Assembly (NCBI GenBank): GCA_031292355.1
Contig: JARLHI010000058.1
Span: forward strand, 41,252 to 105,251
Reading direction: 5' to 3'
Origin: Candidatus Obscuribacterales bacterium
Lineage (GTDB): Bacteria > Cyanobacteriota > Vampirovibrionia > Obscuribacterales > Obscuribacteraceae
DNA: 64,000 nt
Shown: positions 52,006-61,362 of the stretch, piece after piece
How positions within the stretch are numbered: position 1 is the first letter of the stretch
Layout of the letters: each line of letters opens with the position of its first letter
The notes under the pieces: generated by a model
What the model saw: the letters and a program-made list of their open reading frames with translations, nothing else
What the model was told of the DNA's origin: nothing
Database searches by the model: none
Translations under genes and position numbers: made by a program

Positions 52006-52941
52006 TCACCGACAAAGTCCGTAAACCATTGACGCCAGCCCTGATACAACTTCAGCCATAGATTCGTAGTTTAGTTTATCAGGTGTATCTTCCAGTTCGT
52101 GATAATGAGGGTATCTATAGTTCGCGGTGTCAGTGACCATCACTGCTTTGTATTTAAACTTCCAAAAATTTGCATGATCAGACGATTGTATTCCCTTCAA
52201 AGACATCGGCAGAGCAAGACCTTTTGCCGAAAATGCTGATGTCTGGCGAAAAGATTTAAGACATTGATTCAAAAGGCTCGATGAATCAAAATTTGAAATG
52301 AACGAAACAAAGTCACCAACGGAAGGTGCAATTAGCTTCAGTAGCGGATGTGGATACTTCTGCGAATTGAGCTCTTTTGTGTAGAAGCCTATAGTTTCCA
52401 GGCAAATCATTGCCACCACTCTTTCATTATTCGCAGAACAACTCTGTGCATGTCTAAAGCTACCCATTTGAGCAGTTCGAAAGAATGGCGGTTCCTCATT
52501 TGTAAAAGCCACAAACCTCAGAGTCTTTCCGATCTTGCGCTCCTTCAATTCTCTTGCAATTTCGAGCAATGCTGCAACACCGCTGGCGTTATCATTGGCA
52601 CCAGGGCAATCATAAACGGAATCGTAATGCGCCCCAACAATAACTACTTCGCCCGAGTTCGTGTCATCTGGAAGTTCAACGACAACGTTCCAGCTCGAGT
52701 GATTAACTGACTCGAATGAGATGGAGTCAGCTGTTATCTTTCTGTTTTTCTGAGTATAAACTTCGACGTCGAACTCTTCTCTATGAGATTGAAGACCGTA
52801 AGACTGAAACGTATGCTCTATGTATCCAGCCGCTCTGTGCAGACTTTCCGGAGAGTTAGTTAGGCTGCGCGCACCGATGTCGCCTGCCAAGGTGTAAACG
52901 TGGTTCTTAAGTCTCTGCGCTAAATCGGACTGCTTATTCAT
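52006..52941 (-). CDS. M28-family zinc aminopeptidase
   Basis: A co-catalytic zinc peptidase that removes N-terminal residues. Ligands are in the expected order: His105/Asp107 in GAHYDSVYD, Asp117 in GANDNASG, Glu149-Glu150 in TNEEPP, and a distal Asp-His in SSDHANFW. The 311-residue length matches the single-domain form. There is no signal peptide, unlike many secreted M28 enzymes, so it may be cytosolic. Asp107 and Glu149 would be the catalytic residues. It is a single gene; the stretch 52942-53258 upstream holds nothing else recognisable. Confidence 0.88.
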   Translation of the reverse strand: MNKQSDLAQRLKNHVYTLAGDIGARSLTNSPESLHRAAGYIEHTFQSYGLQSHREEFDVEVYTQKNRKITADSISFESVNHSSWNVVVELPDDTNSGEVVIVGAHYDSVYDCPGANDNASGVAALLEIARELKERKIGKTLRFVAFTNEEPPFFRTAQMGSFRHAQSCSANNERVVAMICLETIGFYTKELNSQKYPHPLLKLIAPSVGDFVSFISNFDSSSLLNQCLKSFRQTSAFSAKGLALPMSLKGIQSSDHANFWKFKYKAVMVTDTANYRYPHYHELEDTPDKLNYESMAEVVSGLASMVYGLCR

Positions 52942-53258
52942 CGACTACACACTAAGTTTTTGAGCGCGCGGCATTAGTTTTTACAAGTGGCTGTAGCATG
53001 TTTGCTAAGACTAACAGGGCGCTCAGTTGATTATAGTAGACCTAATGGGGAAAACAGGCGTTTTTCTCACGTAGCGCCATCTAAAAAAACTGTGCCTGAA
53101 GGTTGCGTCCTGCAGCACAGTTCCGTAATCAGAGAGAGGCGATCTTTCCCAATCGTATTTAACATGCACTATAATCGACAAACATTGTGAATATTAATTG
53201 ATGCAGCAAATGAAATCGCACGATGGGACGTGCATCGCCCAAAGTTGGAGTTCTGTGA

Positions 53259-55178
53259 GTGAGTTTAGATTCAGAAATTTCTGACGCAAATATTGCTGAC
53301 AGGCTAAGTCTGCATATGCCGATCATTCTTCTTCCACCCAGCGGCGCAGCCGTAGATTTTTCAGAAGGTCACCCTGCAGGCATCCATCATTCACCTGAGA
53401 ACTATCAGGAATTGTTGAATCGTATGGCTAAAGTTTTGCTTAGCGCTGATTTTTTCGTAAAAACAAAGCTCAAAGGATTTGCTCTCTGGCTTGAGGTATC
53501 AAACTTTTGGGATCCAGGAACAGAAGTGAGATTGAAAGTTTTCGAAGGGCGCTTGTGGGGCATGCGAAAAATCTACCTGGCGGACTTTTGGCAGATGACA
53601 CCTAGCGAGTTTTTGGATTTTCAAACTGGTGTCGCAGCTGAAATCATCATTGCCGCTTGCAAAAAATACAAACTCGATGACAGCGCTGCAAAACTGCTGG
53701 CGAACAATTACCCGCTTCGCAAAATTGAATTCTCATTGATAAATTTTGAGCCGACTTTAAGTCTCATCGATCCGCCGTTAGCTCCACACTTTCATCCACT
53801 CACAAACGAAGAGCTGGCCTTCGAAGATTTCAATCAGTATCAGTGGTGTGTCAGCCAGCCTTTTACCGCAGATCAACTTCAAAAGATAGGACCAGAAACG
53901 TTAACGGTTTTTGCGCCAGTGGATCTTCCAGTTGATCAATATGTGCAAATCGCAAATGCCATGCAGAGAGCACCCCTGGCAACGCTGCGAATTAGCGGTT
54001 GGCACAACGGTAATGACCTCAGATTTCTCAAACATTTTTGCAATCTTAGTCGGCTGTGTATCGATATCGACCAGCTTGTTGATTTGACTTGTTTGCGCAG
54101 TCTTTCAAAGGATCTGATTCATCTGGAACTCCACTTTCGCTCAAAAGTCGTTAAACCATCGTTGGATGCCCTGGAGCACTTTAATAGTTTGCAATCTCTC
54201 AGGCTCGGAGGACACTATGAGGACCTGTCACGTTTCTCAAAATTGTCTAGCTTAAAGGCCCTGATGCTCAGCGATGTGTCAGTAAAAGACCTTAGTTCTT
54301 TGAGTTCGCTGCCATCATTGCAATCATTCGTGATAGCAGACAGCAAGGTAACTGATGTTGCCGCGATTTCTACTTTGTCAGGCTTAAAGTATTTGGGATT
54401 GGCTCGATTGCCTAAATTGGTCAGTATGCCGGATGTTTCAGAGCTTCAGCACTTGGAGTATCTTAATCTGATTGGCCTCACCAAGCTTGAACGACTTAGC
54501 TCTCTGATCAACTCGAAGAAGTTACGACGACTTAGTTTGAGCGGTCTTAAGTGTCTTGCAAATTTAGCTGAAGTCAGTGATGCTGAGAATTTAGAAGAGC
54601 TTTTGATTTTCAATATGAAAAATCTCACTCCCGCAAGTCTTTCATGGATCGAGAAGCATAGAATGCTCAAAGCCTTTCGCACCGACGACATTGCTTTGGA
54701 AAAAGCAGTTGGTTTAAAGAGAGGCAACACAGGCAAAGTCTTCGAATTTAGTAAATCAGATTTATCTGTTGTCGATAGAGCTTTGCAAGCACAATCAAAG
54801 AAATTCGCCGACTTGTCTGAGCTGAAATTCAAAAACGGCGCAGCAAGCGTCACTGCGCCAGAGACAGAAGAACAAGACGAAGAGGCCATTGAAGAAATTC
54901 GCGTGCATATAAAACTGGGCGGTGAATTCGGCGACAGCGATGAGTACTTAAAATGCAATGAGATTGAAGATCTGCTAGAACAAATTCTGGAGTCCGAATA
55001 TCTAGGACGCTGGGCCGGTCACGAGATAGGTGCTGGTTTTTTTGACATATCTTTCGTTGGTGAGGACGGTAAATTGATGTTAGAGGCACTAAACGTAACC
55101 TTGAGAGAGGTGCTGCCCAATGGCTCATATGTTGAACTCGAAGATCGCAATCAAAGCGTAGCTGTTACCCAATATTGA
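53259..55178 (+). CDS. Leucine-rich-repeat protein with immunity-linked C-terminal domain (639 aa)
   Basis: Starts at a GTG (SLDSEISDAN...). Residues 1-220 are a globular N-terminal region. Residues 225-490 are LRRs of about 20-22 residues with LxxLxLxxL-type spacing (LRFLKHFCNLSRLCIDI, LKALMLSDVSVKDL, LEYLNLIGLTKLERL). The last 100 residues form a separate acidic domain (EIRVHIKLGGEFGDSDE, then SYVELEDRN). There is no signal peptide. It overlaps the small gene at 55175, which resembles the nuclease immunity protein, so it may be an effector or a recognition protein. No enzymatic motif was found. Confidence 0.7.
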   Translation: MSLDSEISDANIADRLSLHMPIILLPPSGAAVDFSEGHPAGIHHSPENYQELLNRMAKVLLSADFFVKTKLKGFALWLEVSNFWDPGTEVRLKVFEGRLWGMRKIYLADFWQMTPSEFLDFQTGVAAEIIIAACKKYKLDDSAAKLLANNYPLRKIEFSLINFEPTLSLIDPPLAPHFHPLTNEELAFEDFNQYQWCVSQPFTADQLQKIGPETLTVFAPVDLPVDQYVQIANAMQRAPLATLRISGWHNGNDLRFLKHFCNLSRLCIDIDQLVDLTCLRSLSKDLIHLELHFRSKVVKPSLDALEHFNSLQSLRLGGHYEDLSRFSKLSSLKALMLSDVSVKDLSSLSSLPSLQSFVIADSKVTDVAAISTLSGLKYLGLARLPKLVSMPDVSELQHLEYLNLIGLTKLERLSSLINSKKLRRLSLSGLKCLANLAEVSDAENLEELLIFNMKNLTPASLSWIEKHRMLKAFRTDDIALEKAVGLKRGNTGKVFEFSKSDLSVVDRALQAQSKKFADLSELKFKNGAASVTAPETEEQDEEAIEEIRVHIKLGGEFGDSDEYLKCNEIEDLLEQILESEYLGRWAGHEIGAGFFDISFVGEDGKLMLEALNVTLREVLPNGSYVELEDRNQSVAVTQY

Positions 55179-55384
55179 CTATCAGTGTTTCTGTTAGCGT
55201 TGAAGTTCTTCCCGAGACGTATCATCTGCGAATCTTGCGAAATAATGCCGAAGGCGAATGGTTAGGAGAGCCTTGTGCTCTTGAAGCAGATTTTCTGCCT
55301 GCGGAAGGATTTAAACCCGTCGCCATGGCTATCATTGAACACTTGAAAAGCAGGAAAGATTTACCTGATGCAGCAAAACAGTAG
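55175..55384 (+). CDS. Small immunity-like protein overlapping the LRR gene (69 aa)
   Basis: A TTG start overlaps the LRR stop (TTGA). The C-terminal part, NAEGEWLGEPCALEADF then EGFKPVAMAIIEHLKSRKDLPD, aligns with the end of the immunity protein at 50172 (APDGTWSDEKATS, then GIADVILEHLSQRRDLPG). It is half the length, lacking the helical N-terminal region. A decayed copy lies at 63535. It may be a trimmed immunity protein for the LRR protein or a regulator. Confidence 0.6.
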   Translation: MTISVSVSVEVLPETYHLRILRNNAEGEWLGEPCALEADFLPAEGFKPVAMAIIEHLKSRKDLPDAAKQ

Positions 55385-55561
55385 CGCCGCTTGTGGTGCT
55401 AAAAGCACCTGTTCTGCAGCAACGACTTTTTTTTGAATGTTCATCATTAATCGACAACGAATGGTTTTCTGTCCGGTCTAAATAATGCAACTCTCGCGTG
55501 CAACTTCAATGAGGGTGATCAGATCCGCTATATTTAAACCAGGCCCCATGAGTGGAGAAAG

Positions 55562-56533
55562 ATGAAACCTAATCCGTCAATGACAGAAGAAGAGTGGCGG
55601 TGGTTTCTTCTAGCACGGGAAGTCCCTAAGCTGTCACCAACCGCAGTAGCGTCATTCGAAAAACAACTTTCTTTAGACGAGTCAAACCTGGATGTTAGAG
55701 TCCAGTTGCTTGCCTACTACAGCCAATACGCAGGTAACTATCTCAAGCACGAGAACGCTGAGTCCAAATTAGCCGAGCAAATTCTATGGTTCATCGAAAA
55801 TCAGCCATCTACTAGCGGCTACCTTGGGCGTCGGCTGACGACGTGTGGCCATTCTTTCAAGCCAAAAACGTTTGCAGTCTTGCGACAGGCATGGCTCGAA
55901 CAAGTCGCAGTCGCTCCTACGGACGGGACAATATTAGGCAACGCAGCATCATTCATTGCGTGGAATGACATTGAAACTGCCTCAGATTTAGCCGAACGCG
56001 CTTATGCACTACAACCAAGTGCGGGATGGTTGGGAACATTTATTATTCATTACAACACTGAGATATGGAGGGCGCCCACTTTATACAAGAACAAAATTCG
56101 CGAACGAATCGTTGACGTGGGCGTTCGCTCGCTCCAGGCAGAACCTGGAGGCGCACCATTTATGACATGTGAATACGTGTCTGACGCAGCCTTGAGCCTG
56201 GGACGTTATCGCATTGTGCGCTGGTGCGGTGAGATTCTACGAAACTGGAATCAGACAACTTGCACTCAAATGGCTGATGCATATTTGGGCTTAGTTGCAT
56301 TGAAAGAAGGTGATCGTAATTTGGCAATCACATTGATGCTAAAAATGAAACGTGGCTACGAGCCTCAAAATGTTGTGTTTCGTCTTGCCAGAGAGCTATT
56401 CGATGAGGGTGAAAGAGATTCGATAGTCGAGCTGATTATGAATTTCAAAAGAAAGATCAAAGCATCAACGAGAAATCGTTGGCTCAAGCAAATTGCAAAT
56501 GATGAGGCTCCCGATTTTGAGTGTTTTCGTTGA
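55562..56533 (+). CDS. TPR-like repeat protein, single-unit paralog (323 aa)
   Basis: AGTGGAGAAAG precedes the ATG at 55562. It contains the family unit: LLAYYSQYAGN, EQILWFIENQPST, RQAWLEQVAVAP, ILGNAASFIAWNDIETASDL. The C-terminal TPR helices include YLGLVALKEGDRNLAITL and RLARELFDEGERDSIVEL. Two stretches of this gene recur as fragments at 37413 and 44274, and its C-terminus resembles the pseudogene at 46021. It has no signal peptide and no enzymatic motif; likely a binding scaffold. Confidence 0.72.
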   Translation: MKPNPSMTEEEWRWFLLAREVPKLSPTAVASFEKQLSLDESNLDVRVQLLAYYSQYAGNYLKHENAESKLAEQILWFIENQPSTSGYLGRRLTTCGHSFKPKTFAVLRQAWLEQVAVAPTDGTILGNAASFIAWNDIETASDLAERAYALQPSAGWLGTFIIHYNTEIWRAPTLYKNKIRERIVDVGVRSLQAEPGGAPFMTCEYVSDAALSLGRYRIVRWCGEILRNWNQTTCTQMADAYLGLVALKEGDRNLAITLMLKMKRGYEPQNVVFRLARELFDEGERDSIVELIMNFKRKIKASTRNRWLKQIANDEAPDFECFR

Positions 56534-56816
56534 CGCATCAGTTTGTGGTGCCATCGAGCGGATATACACGGGCTGGCAGAACAAATCACTCCCGATTTTC
56601 TCCCCAGGCTTTTCAATGATGCCGCACTGGCAACCACCGAAATCATGCCCACTTGATTCCGGTGCCTCGGAGGTGCCTGAGAGTTAGCTAGTGTTTAAAG
56701 TTCGAAATCGTTGAATCAATTTAACGCCGACAGTTTCTTTTCGACAGTTTGAGTTATTGTTCGCGACATCCGAATGACCATGAGCATCAGCCAGAGGCTC
56801 TACGAGCAAAGCTTAA

Positions 56817-57536
56817 TCATGGCGACTCTCGAGATAGTTTTTCAAACTTGTCTTCATACTCTTCTAGCAGCTTGGTAAAAGATGCCACTACCTTTGGTGT
56901 TGGTGCTTCGGCAATTATCCGCTTAAAATAACGTATCCTATTTTGCAACGTCCTTTTTTGATCATTGGTCTGATAGGCTTGAACATAGTCCAGTTCTTCC
57001 GCCAAAATTGTATTTTCGGGCTCTAATTCTAGGGCTTGCAAAAGAAGACTTTCGGCCAGTTCCACGTCGGACCTTGAGAAAAACAGAGCCGCGTTTTCCA
57101 AAAGACGACTATCGCCAGGCTTTTTATCTAAAAGTTCAAGCCAAAGTTGTTTGCATTCTTTGTAAAACTTTGGGCTGCCGTAGTCGAACGAAAACGTTTT
57201 TAAATAGTTGGCCACTGACGAGTCTGGGGCATTCTCTATGATCCACTTAGCATGAAAATGTAGACGAGCCCTTGGTTTCGTAATAAATTGGTCATTGCCG
57301 AAGATTTTTCGAACGATTCGTCCCAACTTATTTGGATACGAACAACAATAATAGAGGCACATAAGAGATTGCCTAGACTTAAGATCCTCTGGATTGTAGG
57401 AGAGTAAAGCCTCTAATCTTTTGATTTCCGCCCCATTTGATTTTGAAAAACCACGCTTCATAATCATTGCTGTCTCTATATGTAATCGCGCTTTAGAAGG
57501 CTTTAGAATTCGGAAAATTGCCGGTTCCTCTAGCAT
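56817..57536 (-). CDS. TPR-like repeat protein, single-unit paralog (239 aa)
   Basis: The family unit is clear: LKSRQSLMCLYYCCSYPNK, FHAKWIIENAPDSS, KQLWLELLDKKPGD, RLLENAALFFSRSDVELAES. It ends with charged helices (FTKLLEEYEDKFEKLSRE). The start is uncertain: the first ATG (57536) has AGGAT too close, and a later ATG begins MIMKRGFSKSNG. It is next to, but opposite, the paralog at 55562, with 283 bases of featureless sequence between. Confidence 0.65.
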   Translation of the reverse strand: MLEEPAIFRILKPSKARLHIETAMIMKRGFSKSNGAEIKRLEALLSYNPEDLKSRQSLMCLYYCCSYPNKLGRIVRKIFGNDQFITKPRARLHFHAKWIIENAPDSSVANYLKTFSFDYGSPKFYKECKQLWLELLDKKPGDSRLLENAALFFSRSDVELAESLLLQALELEPENTILAEELDYVQAYQTNDQKRTLQNRIRYFKRIIAEAPTPKVVASFTKLLEEYEDKFEKLSRESP

Positions 57537-57554
57537 ATCCTAATATCCAGATGC

Positions 57555-57632
57555 GCACGCAGCTACATGCCGTTCCACCAGACTCACATGTGGCGCAAGG
57601 TCAACGCAGCGGTCATCATCGGCGCTAGTTCG
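57555..57632 (+). repeat. Dispersed intergenic repeat, family A, copy 7
   Basis: GCTACATGCCGTTCCACCAG, TGGCGCAAGGTCAACGCAGC, then GTCATCATCGGCGCTAG. It lies in the shared intergenic region between the TPR-like gene and the DUF4240 gene. The first block is weak. Confidence 0.65.
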
Positions 57633-57670
57633 AACTGATTGCGAAGTTAACGTCCGTCCATCTGAATCAA

Positions 57671-58699
57671 CTAAGTCCATGCCGCTGCGTTGCTGCCAGT
57701 CTCGTAGCTTTTTTCTGCAAATTGACTGTCAAAATTTAAAGGGTCGTCCTTCGTTACTTCAGCCCAGGCTTCCGCGGCGACATTCAAAAGATATTCACAA
57801 GATGAAAAATCTTTGGGCATCTGCGAAGGATTGGCAAGCACTTCATGATAACAGTTACGCCCCATCGCGAGTACATAACAACGCAAATAGAGAAAGCCAT
57901 CGTCTGAATGTGGCTGCGTGGCAGCTTTGTAATGTTCTTCCGTGTCGAGCGCATATAGTGCATTGCTCATATGATTGTGGAAGCTCTTAATTTTATCGGC
58001 AGAAAGTCTCTTCAAGTGTTTTATAACTGGCTGAACTGCGCTCTCTTCGTCTTCCTCCGCAAGGGCATTCGCATCAACAAGGTCAATTGCAGCCCAAAAC
58101 TCATCCAGCTTCATAGAGTTCAAGTAGCTACGTTTTGGCGCATCAAACACTTCCTCTGCTGGCAAATATATGCGCGATAAAAGTTCAGAAACTTCTTGGT
58201 TCTCCTTCGGAAGCACTTCCACTCTGCCTGCAGTCCATGCCATAAATCCCGGCAAATCAAAGTCGTCTTTCGGTTTGAGAGTTTTTTGCAAAACTGGAAG
58301 AGTCTGCGCGAGTTCAAGGCAAAAGGCTTTTAACAAACTACTCTCGTTCTCAATTTCGAAAAAATGTTTGTTTTCAATCTGCGGGTCGAAAAGCCGTTGC
58401 ATAGGATTCCCGTACAACTCGGCTCCCATACATATTTTGCTTTGATACTTTAAAGTTAAAGTCTTATTGACTCGCGAAAATTTTATGCTCGGTAATGAAG
58501 CTAACCTCTTTTTGTAATCCTGAAAAACTTGATCGCCGCCCGGTACAAAATTCTCTAAGTCATCGAAGTGAGGATGAAGTTTTAGTTCTTCGACCGCCGA
58601 CCCAAAATTCGGTGCATTCTGATTTAAGATAAAAGCTAAAACATCGAATATCGACGCACCCATCGTGTAGTGGGTCGTGACAAACATATAGACCTGCAT
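57671..58699 (-). CDS. DUF4240-domain protein (342 aa)
   Basis: GGAGAAACTGA precedes the ATG at 58699. The C-terminal 145 residues match the DUF4240 pattern: KLDEFWAAIDLVDANA, then FHNHMSNALYALDTEEHY, then SDDGFLYLRCYVLAMGRNCY and LLNVAAEAWAE. DUF4240 proteins are often found near toxin-immunity loci and as parts of small regulatory proteins, but no activity is established. The N-terminal 190 residues (ASIFDVLAFILNQNAPNFGS start) are not recognised. It is a single gene. Confidence 0.78.
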   Translation of the reverse strand: MQVYMFVTTHYTMGASIFDVLAFILNQNAPNFGSAVEELKLHPHFDDLENFVPGGDQVFQDYKKRLASLPSIKFSRVNKTLTLKYQSKICMGAELYGNPMQRLFDPQIENKHFFEIENESSLLKAFCLELAQTLPVLQKTLKPKDDFDLPGFMAWTAGRVEVLPKENQEVSELLSRIYLPAEEVFDAPKRSYLNSMKLDEFWAAIDLVDANALAEEDEESAVQPVIKHLKRLSADKIKSFHNHMSNALYALDTEEHYKAATQPHSDDGFLYLRCYVLAMGRNCYHEVLANPSQMPKDFSSCEYLLNVAAEAWAEVTKDDPLNFDSQFAEKSYETGSNAAAWT

Positions 58700-58737
58700 T
58701 CAGTTTCTCCAGATTTAACTACAGAACGTGTTGATCG

Positions 58738-59667
58738 TCATTGTCCGGTATAAACCAAGTCTACGACGAGTGGAAAGTGGTCAGAGCCGATGGCGTTCCC
58801 TAGTTTTCGATTGGTTGTGGAAAAACTTGGTGATGTTAAACAATGGTCTATTGGCAGCAGAGAGAGCGGCATGAAGGCATTCCAGGTCGGCAATATACCA
58901 AATCCTTTTTCCGAGTCGAGCAAATTTGCGTCTTCCAGAAGCTTTTTAAAATGGTACGAAAAAGGTGTGAGATTCAAATCTCCAACCAGAATTACTGGTT
59001 CTTTTGAATGCTGAAGTTCGGATGCAATTATTGCTAGTTCTTTGTCGCGAAGCTCTTGCGTTTTAATGGGGACTTTCGGATGCACGCACAACACCTTTAT
59101 TGTTACGTTGTTCTTCGACACAAGTGCCACAATTCGGGAACGCTGCGCATTGCTGCAATGTTCTATCGACGATTCACGAAGTGGCATGCGACTGAAAAGC
59201 GCAACTCCGCCATATCTGGGTTCTGCGATGACGTATCGGTAGTTGGGTAGAGCATTCTTTAGAGTTGACAGCAAAGAATCTGTAATCTCAGACATGCAAA
59301 TCAGATCTGCATCCTGTAATTTGATTTCCTTGATTATGGCGTCTTTACTGTGGTTTCGACCTCCCCACAGATTCATTTCGAGAATTCGAATCGGAGTGCC
59401 AGCAGGTGCAGAATTTGTTTTGTTGGCAGGAAAAAACTGCGTGAGTGAAAGGAAGCAAATAATAGTAAGCGCGCTCATCGAAATCACTGTTCTCTGTGCT
59501 CTCAACAAGCCCGCTATGAGCGCAGCGACTATCAAAACAATGATTAATGCTAGTCGAACACTTGCGCAGAGTTCAGCAATATTTCCATAGTCCGCCACGC
59601 TGCCAGCCATCGATAATGTGGTGGCAATGATAGCTAATGCGTTCACGAAAATAAGGAGAATTCTCAT
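58738..59667 (-). CDS. Membrane-anchored endonuclease/exonuclease/phosphatase (EEP) family protein
   Basis: The ATG at 59667 (MRILLIFVNALAI) is chosen over a TTG at 59685. Three hydrophobic helices occupy residues 1-85. The EEP domain then shows LEMNLWGGRNHSK, ADLICMSEIT (metal-binding Glu), LVGDLNLTP (catalytic Asp/Asn) and IGSDHFPLVVD (catalytic His). The family includes DNases and phosphodiesterases acting on lipids or inositol phosphates. The membrane anchor points to a periplasmic or lipid substrate. The length is normal for this anchored group. Confidence 0.85.
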   Translation of the reverse strand: MRILLIFVNALAIIATTLSMAGSVADYGNIAELCASVRLALIIVLIVAALIAGLLRAQRTVISMSALTIICFLSLTQFFPANKTNSAPAGTPIRILEMNLWGGRNHSKDAIIKEIKLQDADLICMSEITDSLLSTLKNALPNYRYVIAEPRYGGVALFSRMPLRESSIEHCSNAQRSRIVALVSKNNVTIKVLCVHPKVPIKTQELRDKELAIIASELQHSKEPVILVGDLNLTPFSYHFKKLLEDANLLDSEKGFGILPTWNAFMPLSLLPIDHCLTSPSFSTTNRKLGNAIGSDHFPLVVDLVYTGQ

Positions 59668-59816
59668 CTGGCTAGCATCATACAACTTACTGCTGGATAA
59701 AAGTTAGCTCGTCGGACTTTGTAACTCAGATACCTCTATTGTTGGCTTGTGCAGAAGCAAATAAAAGAGTCGGCATTTATAAGGTCCTTGATGTCAGAAA
59801 ATCTCTTTTTTTTAAA

Positions 59817-59848
59817 TTGGTTGGACAACCAACCAACTTGTTTTTTTT
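59817..59848 (+). terminator. Plus-strand terminator with no plus-strand gene before it
   Basis: TTGGTTGG (59817-59824) pairs with CCAACCAA (59829-59836) across ACAA, followed by CTTG and eight T. Both flanking genes are on the minus strand, so it may end a short unannotated plus-strand RNA from 59686-59816. Confidence 0.5.
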
Positions 59849-59976
59849 CTTTTCGAGAGTGGGCGCGCAAGTTTTGTCATAAATTCTGCAAATTTTCAAC
59901 ACCTGGCCCTGTATTGACGAAGTTATCCAAATTGGAATCACTTTGATCTGATCGCCCTGCTCATGACACTCAATAC

Positions 59977-60357
59977 TCAATCGGTAAATAGATCTAAAAT
60001 GCGAGTAACAACGCCTTCAGCGACTATTTTATGCCCCTCTCGCAGAAAGAATTTTATCCCTGTTTCTATGCGCTGGCGATGCTCAGTAACGCGTAGTTCG
60101 TCGTTAATTATGACCATTTGAGCATTTACCGGTTCCATCGTCTGCACGGTCGTGTTCGTTGCCAGAGGTTCGCCATGTTCATCTAAAAACAGTGGCCAAA
60201 TCATGAACGCTGCATCGAGCTCGTTCTCGTAAGAGAAATCGCAGCGGTAGCCTTGTTTGACCCATGCAGTCTTACGTCCACCTTCGTCGGCTGTTAGAAA
60301 TCGCAATCGCACTTCAAAATCCTTTCTGACGGAAGAGTAGTCATTTTTCTCATTCAT
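59977..60357 (-). CDS. Hypothetical protein (126 aa)
   Basis: A soluble, beta-rich sequence: DFEVRLRFLTADEGGRKTAW, then YRCDFSYENELDAAFMIWPL, which suggests a small alpha/beta fold. The C-terminal EGHKIVAEGVVTRI is like EF-Tu-type domain 2/3 endings (KIVGxGVVTKI). The protein may therefore be an elongation-factor-Tu-C-terminal-like fragment (DUF-type). It overlaps the gene upstream by eight bases and is co-transcribed. The function is unknown. Confidence 0.65.
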   Translation of the reverse strand: MNEKNDYSSVRKDFEVRLRFLTADEGGRKTAWVKQGYRCDFSYENELDAAFMIWPLFLDEHGEPLATNTTVQTMEPVNAQMVIINDELRVTEHRQRIETGIKFFLREGHKIVAEGVVTRILDLFTD

Positions 60358-61009
60358 TGAATCTGAAGTCTTCTAATAACCGAATTTTAGTGATATCGCC
60401 AGCTTTTATATCTATAATTCTGCCTTTTTTCACAAGCACTATGGATGATCGATAAATGTCTTTACGTTCGACTCCATATAAAAGTTGTGGCTTCGACTCT
60501 TTTGATGCTGTTGTCGATATAGGTGCTGTCGATGGTCCCAGCAACCCTCCGCACGACATTTCAGTCAACGTATCCACCTGTATTTTGTCCGTTCCGCGCC
60601 AAAAATTGATAACGCCACCATGGGCGACGAGACAAACCTTAAGCGGTTTCTGAGCACCGCTTTGAGGAGTTTGGATGGAATTGAAAACCAAGCGCATACC
60701 AACGCTGCGGTCCATATGACGCACAGGGAACTCGTTGCGAATAATCCTGCCAGCAATTTTTGAGCCTTTGGGCCACGCAACGTGTCCATCTACCATCAAG
60801 TCTTCGCATGTTGCAGCAGAAAATGCTTCCGGACTGCTAAGTGGATCGCTGCATACATCGGACTGCATTACGATAGATAATATGGTGTCTTTGGGAATCG
60901 TCAAAGTGTTTTCTGCACAAACGCCATTCACAACAGCGCAAAATGAAATGAGAAGTACAACGCATCGCCAGGGCAGCTGTATGTGCATTTTCGATTTTGA
61001 TTTGATCAT
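60350..61009 (-). CDS. Hypothetical exported protein (219 aa)
   Basis: GAGG lies five bases before the ATG at 61009. Signal peptide: PWRCVVLLISFCAVVNGVCA. The mature part resembles the beta-barrel of VirB10/TrbI-like proteins: IPKDTILSIVMQSDVCSDP, then DLMVDGHVAWPKGSKIAGRI. No other conjugation gene is near, so it is more likely a stand-alone envelope protein with a similar fold. The first gene of a two-gene unit with 59977. Confidence 0.65.
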   Translation of the reverse strand: MIKSKSKMHIQLPWRCVVLLISFCAVVNGVCAENTLTIPKDTILSIVMQSDVCSDPLSSPEAFSAATCEDLMVDGHVAWPKGSKIAGRIIRNEFPVRHMDRSVGMRLVFNSIQTPQSGAQKPLKVCLVAHGGVINFWRGTDKIQVDTLTEMSCGGLLGPSTAPISTTASKESKPQLLYGVERKDIYRSSIVLVKKGRIIDIKAGDITKIRLLEDFRFNE

Positions 61010-61261
61010 GCTTACCTCGTTGCCTAATCAGAGCGAGCTAGCGCAACCGCGCCCTGCATTCTCAGTCTAAAGCGATTTCCGAAATAACGTATCGCTGTGC
61101 GCATTTCTAAGCAAGCCGCCATTTGGGTTGATGGCCGTCTCATCAAGACGGCCTGGATAAAACTTTTTCTTTTCTTCTAATCCGTAAAAAAGAATTCCAT
61201 GAATTCCTAAGACGTATCGAATTTTAGGCTGATTAGTTTTTCAAAGCAATAGCTTTTAGGT

Positions 61262-61362
61262 TAGTGGCGTTCCCTCGTCGTAGCGCAATTGCATGCCGTT
61301 CCGGCAGCCTCAAAGCTGATGCAAGATCGACGACGCAGCGTTCATCATCGGCGCAGCTCTCA
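61262..61362 (+). repeat. Dispersed intergenic repeat, family A, copy 8
   Basis: TCGTCGTAGCGCAATTGCAT, GCCGTTCCGGCAGCCTCAAA, GCTGATGCAAGATCGACGAC, TTCATCATCGGCGCAGCTC: all blocks are present. It lies in the gene-free stretch 61010-61632. The bases at 61546-61600 also resemble 39273-39330. Confidence 0.78.

Noticed and set aside
59749..59946. Plus-strand ORF of 65 codons
   Set aside because: It runs through the terminator hairpin and has no ribosome site.
60350..61009. Conjugation (VirB10/TrbI) gene
   Set aside because: Only a faint barrel-like pattern is seen, and no other conjugation gene occurs in the window.
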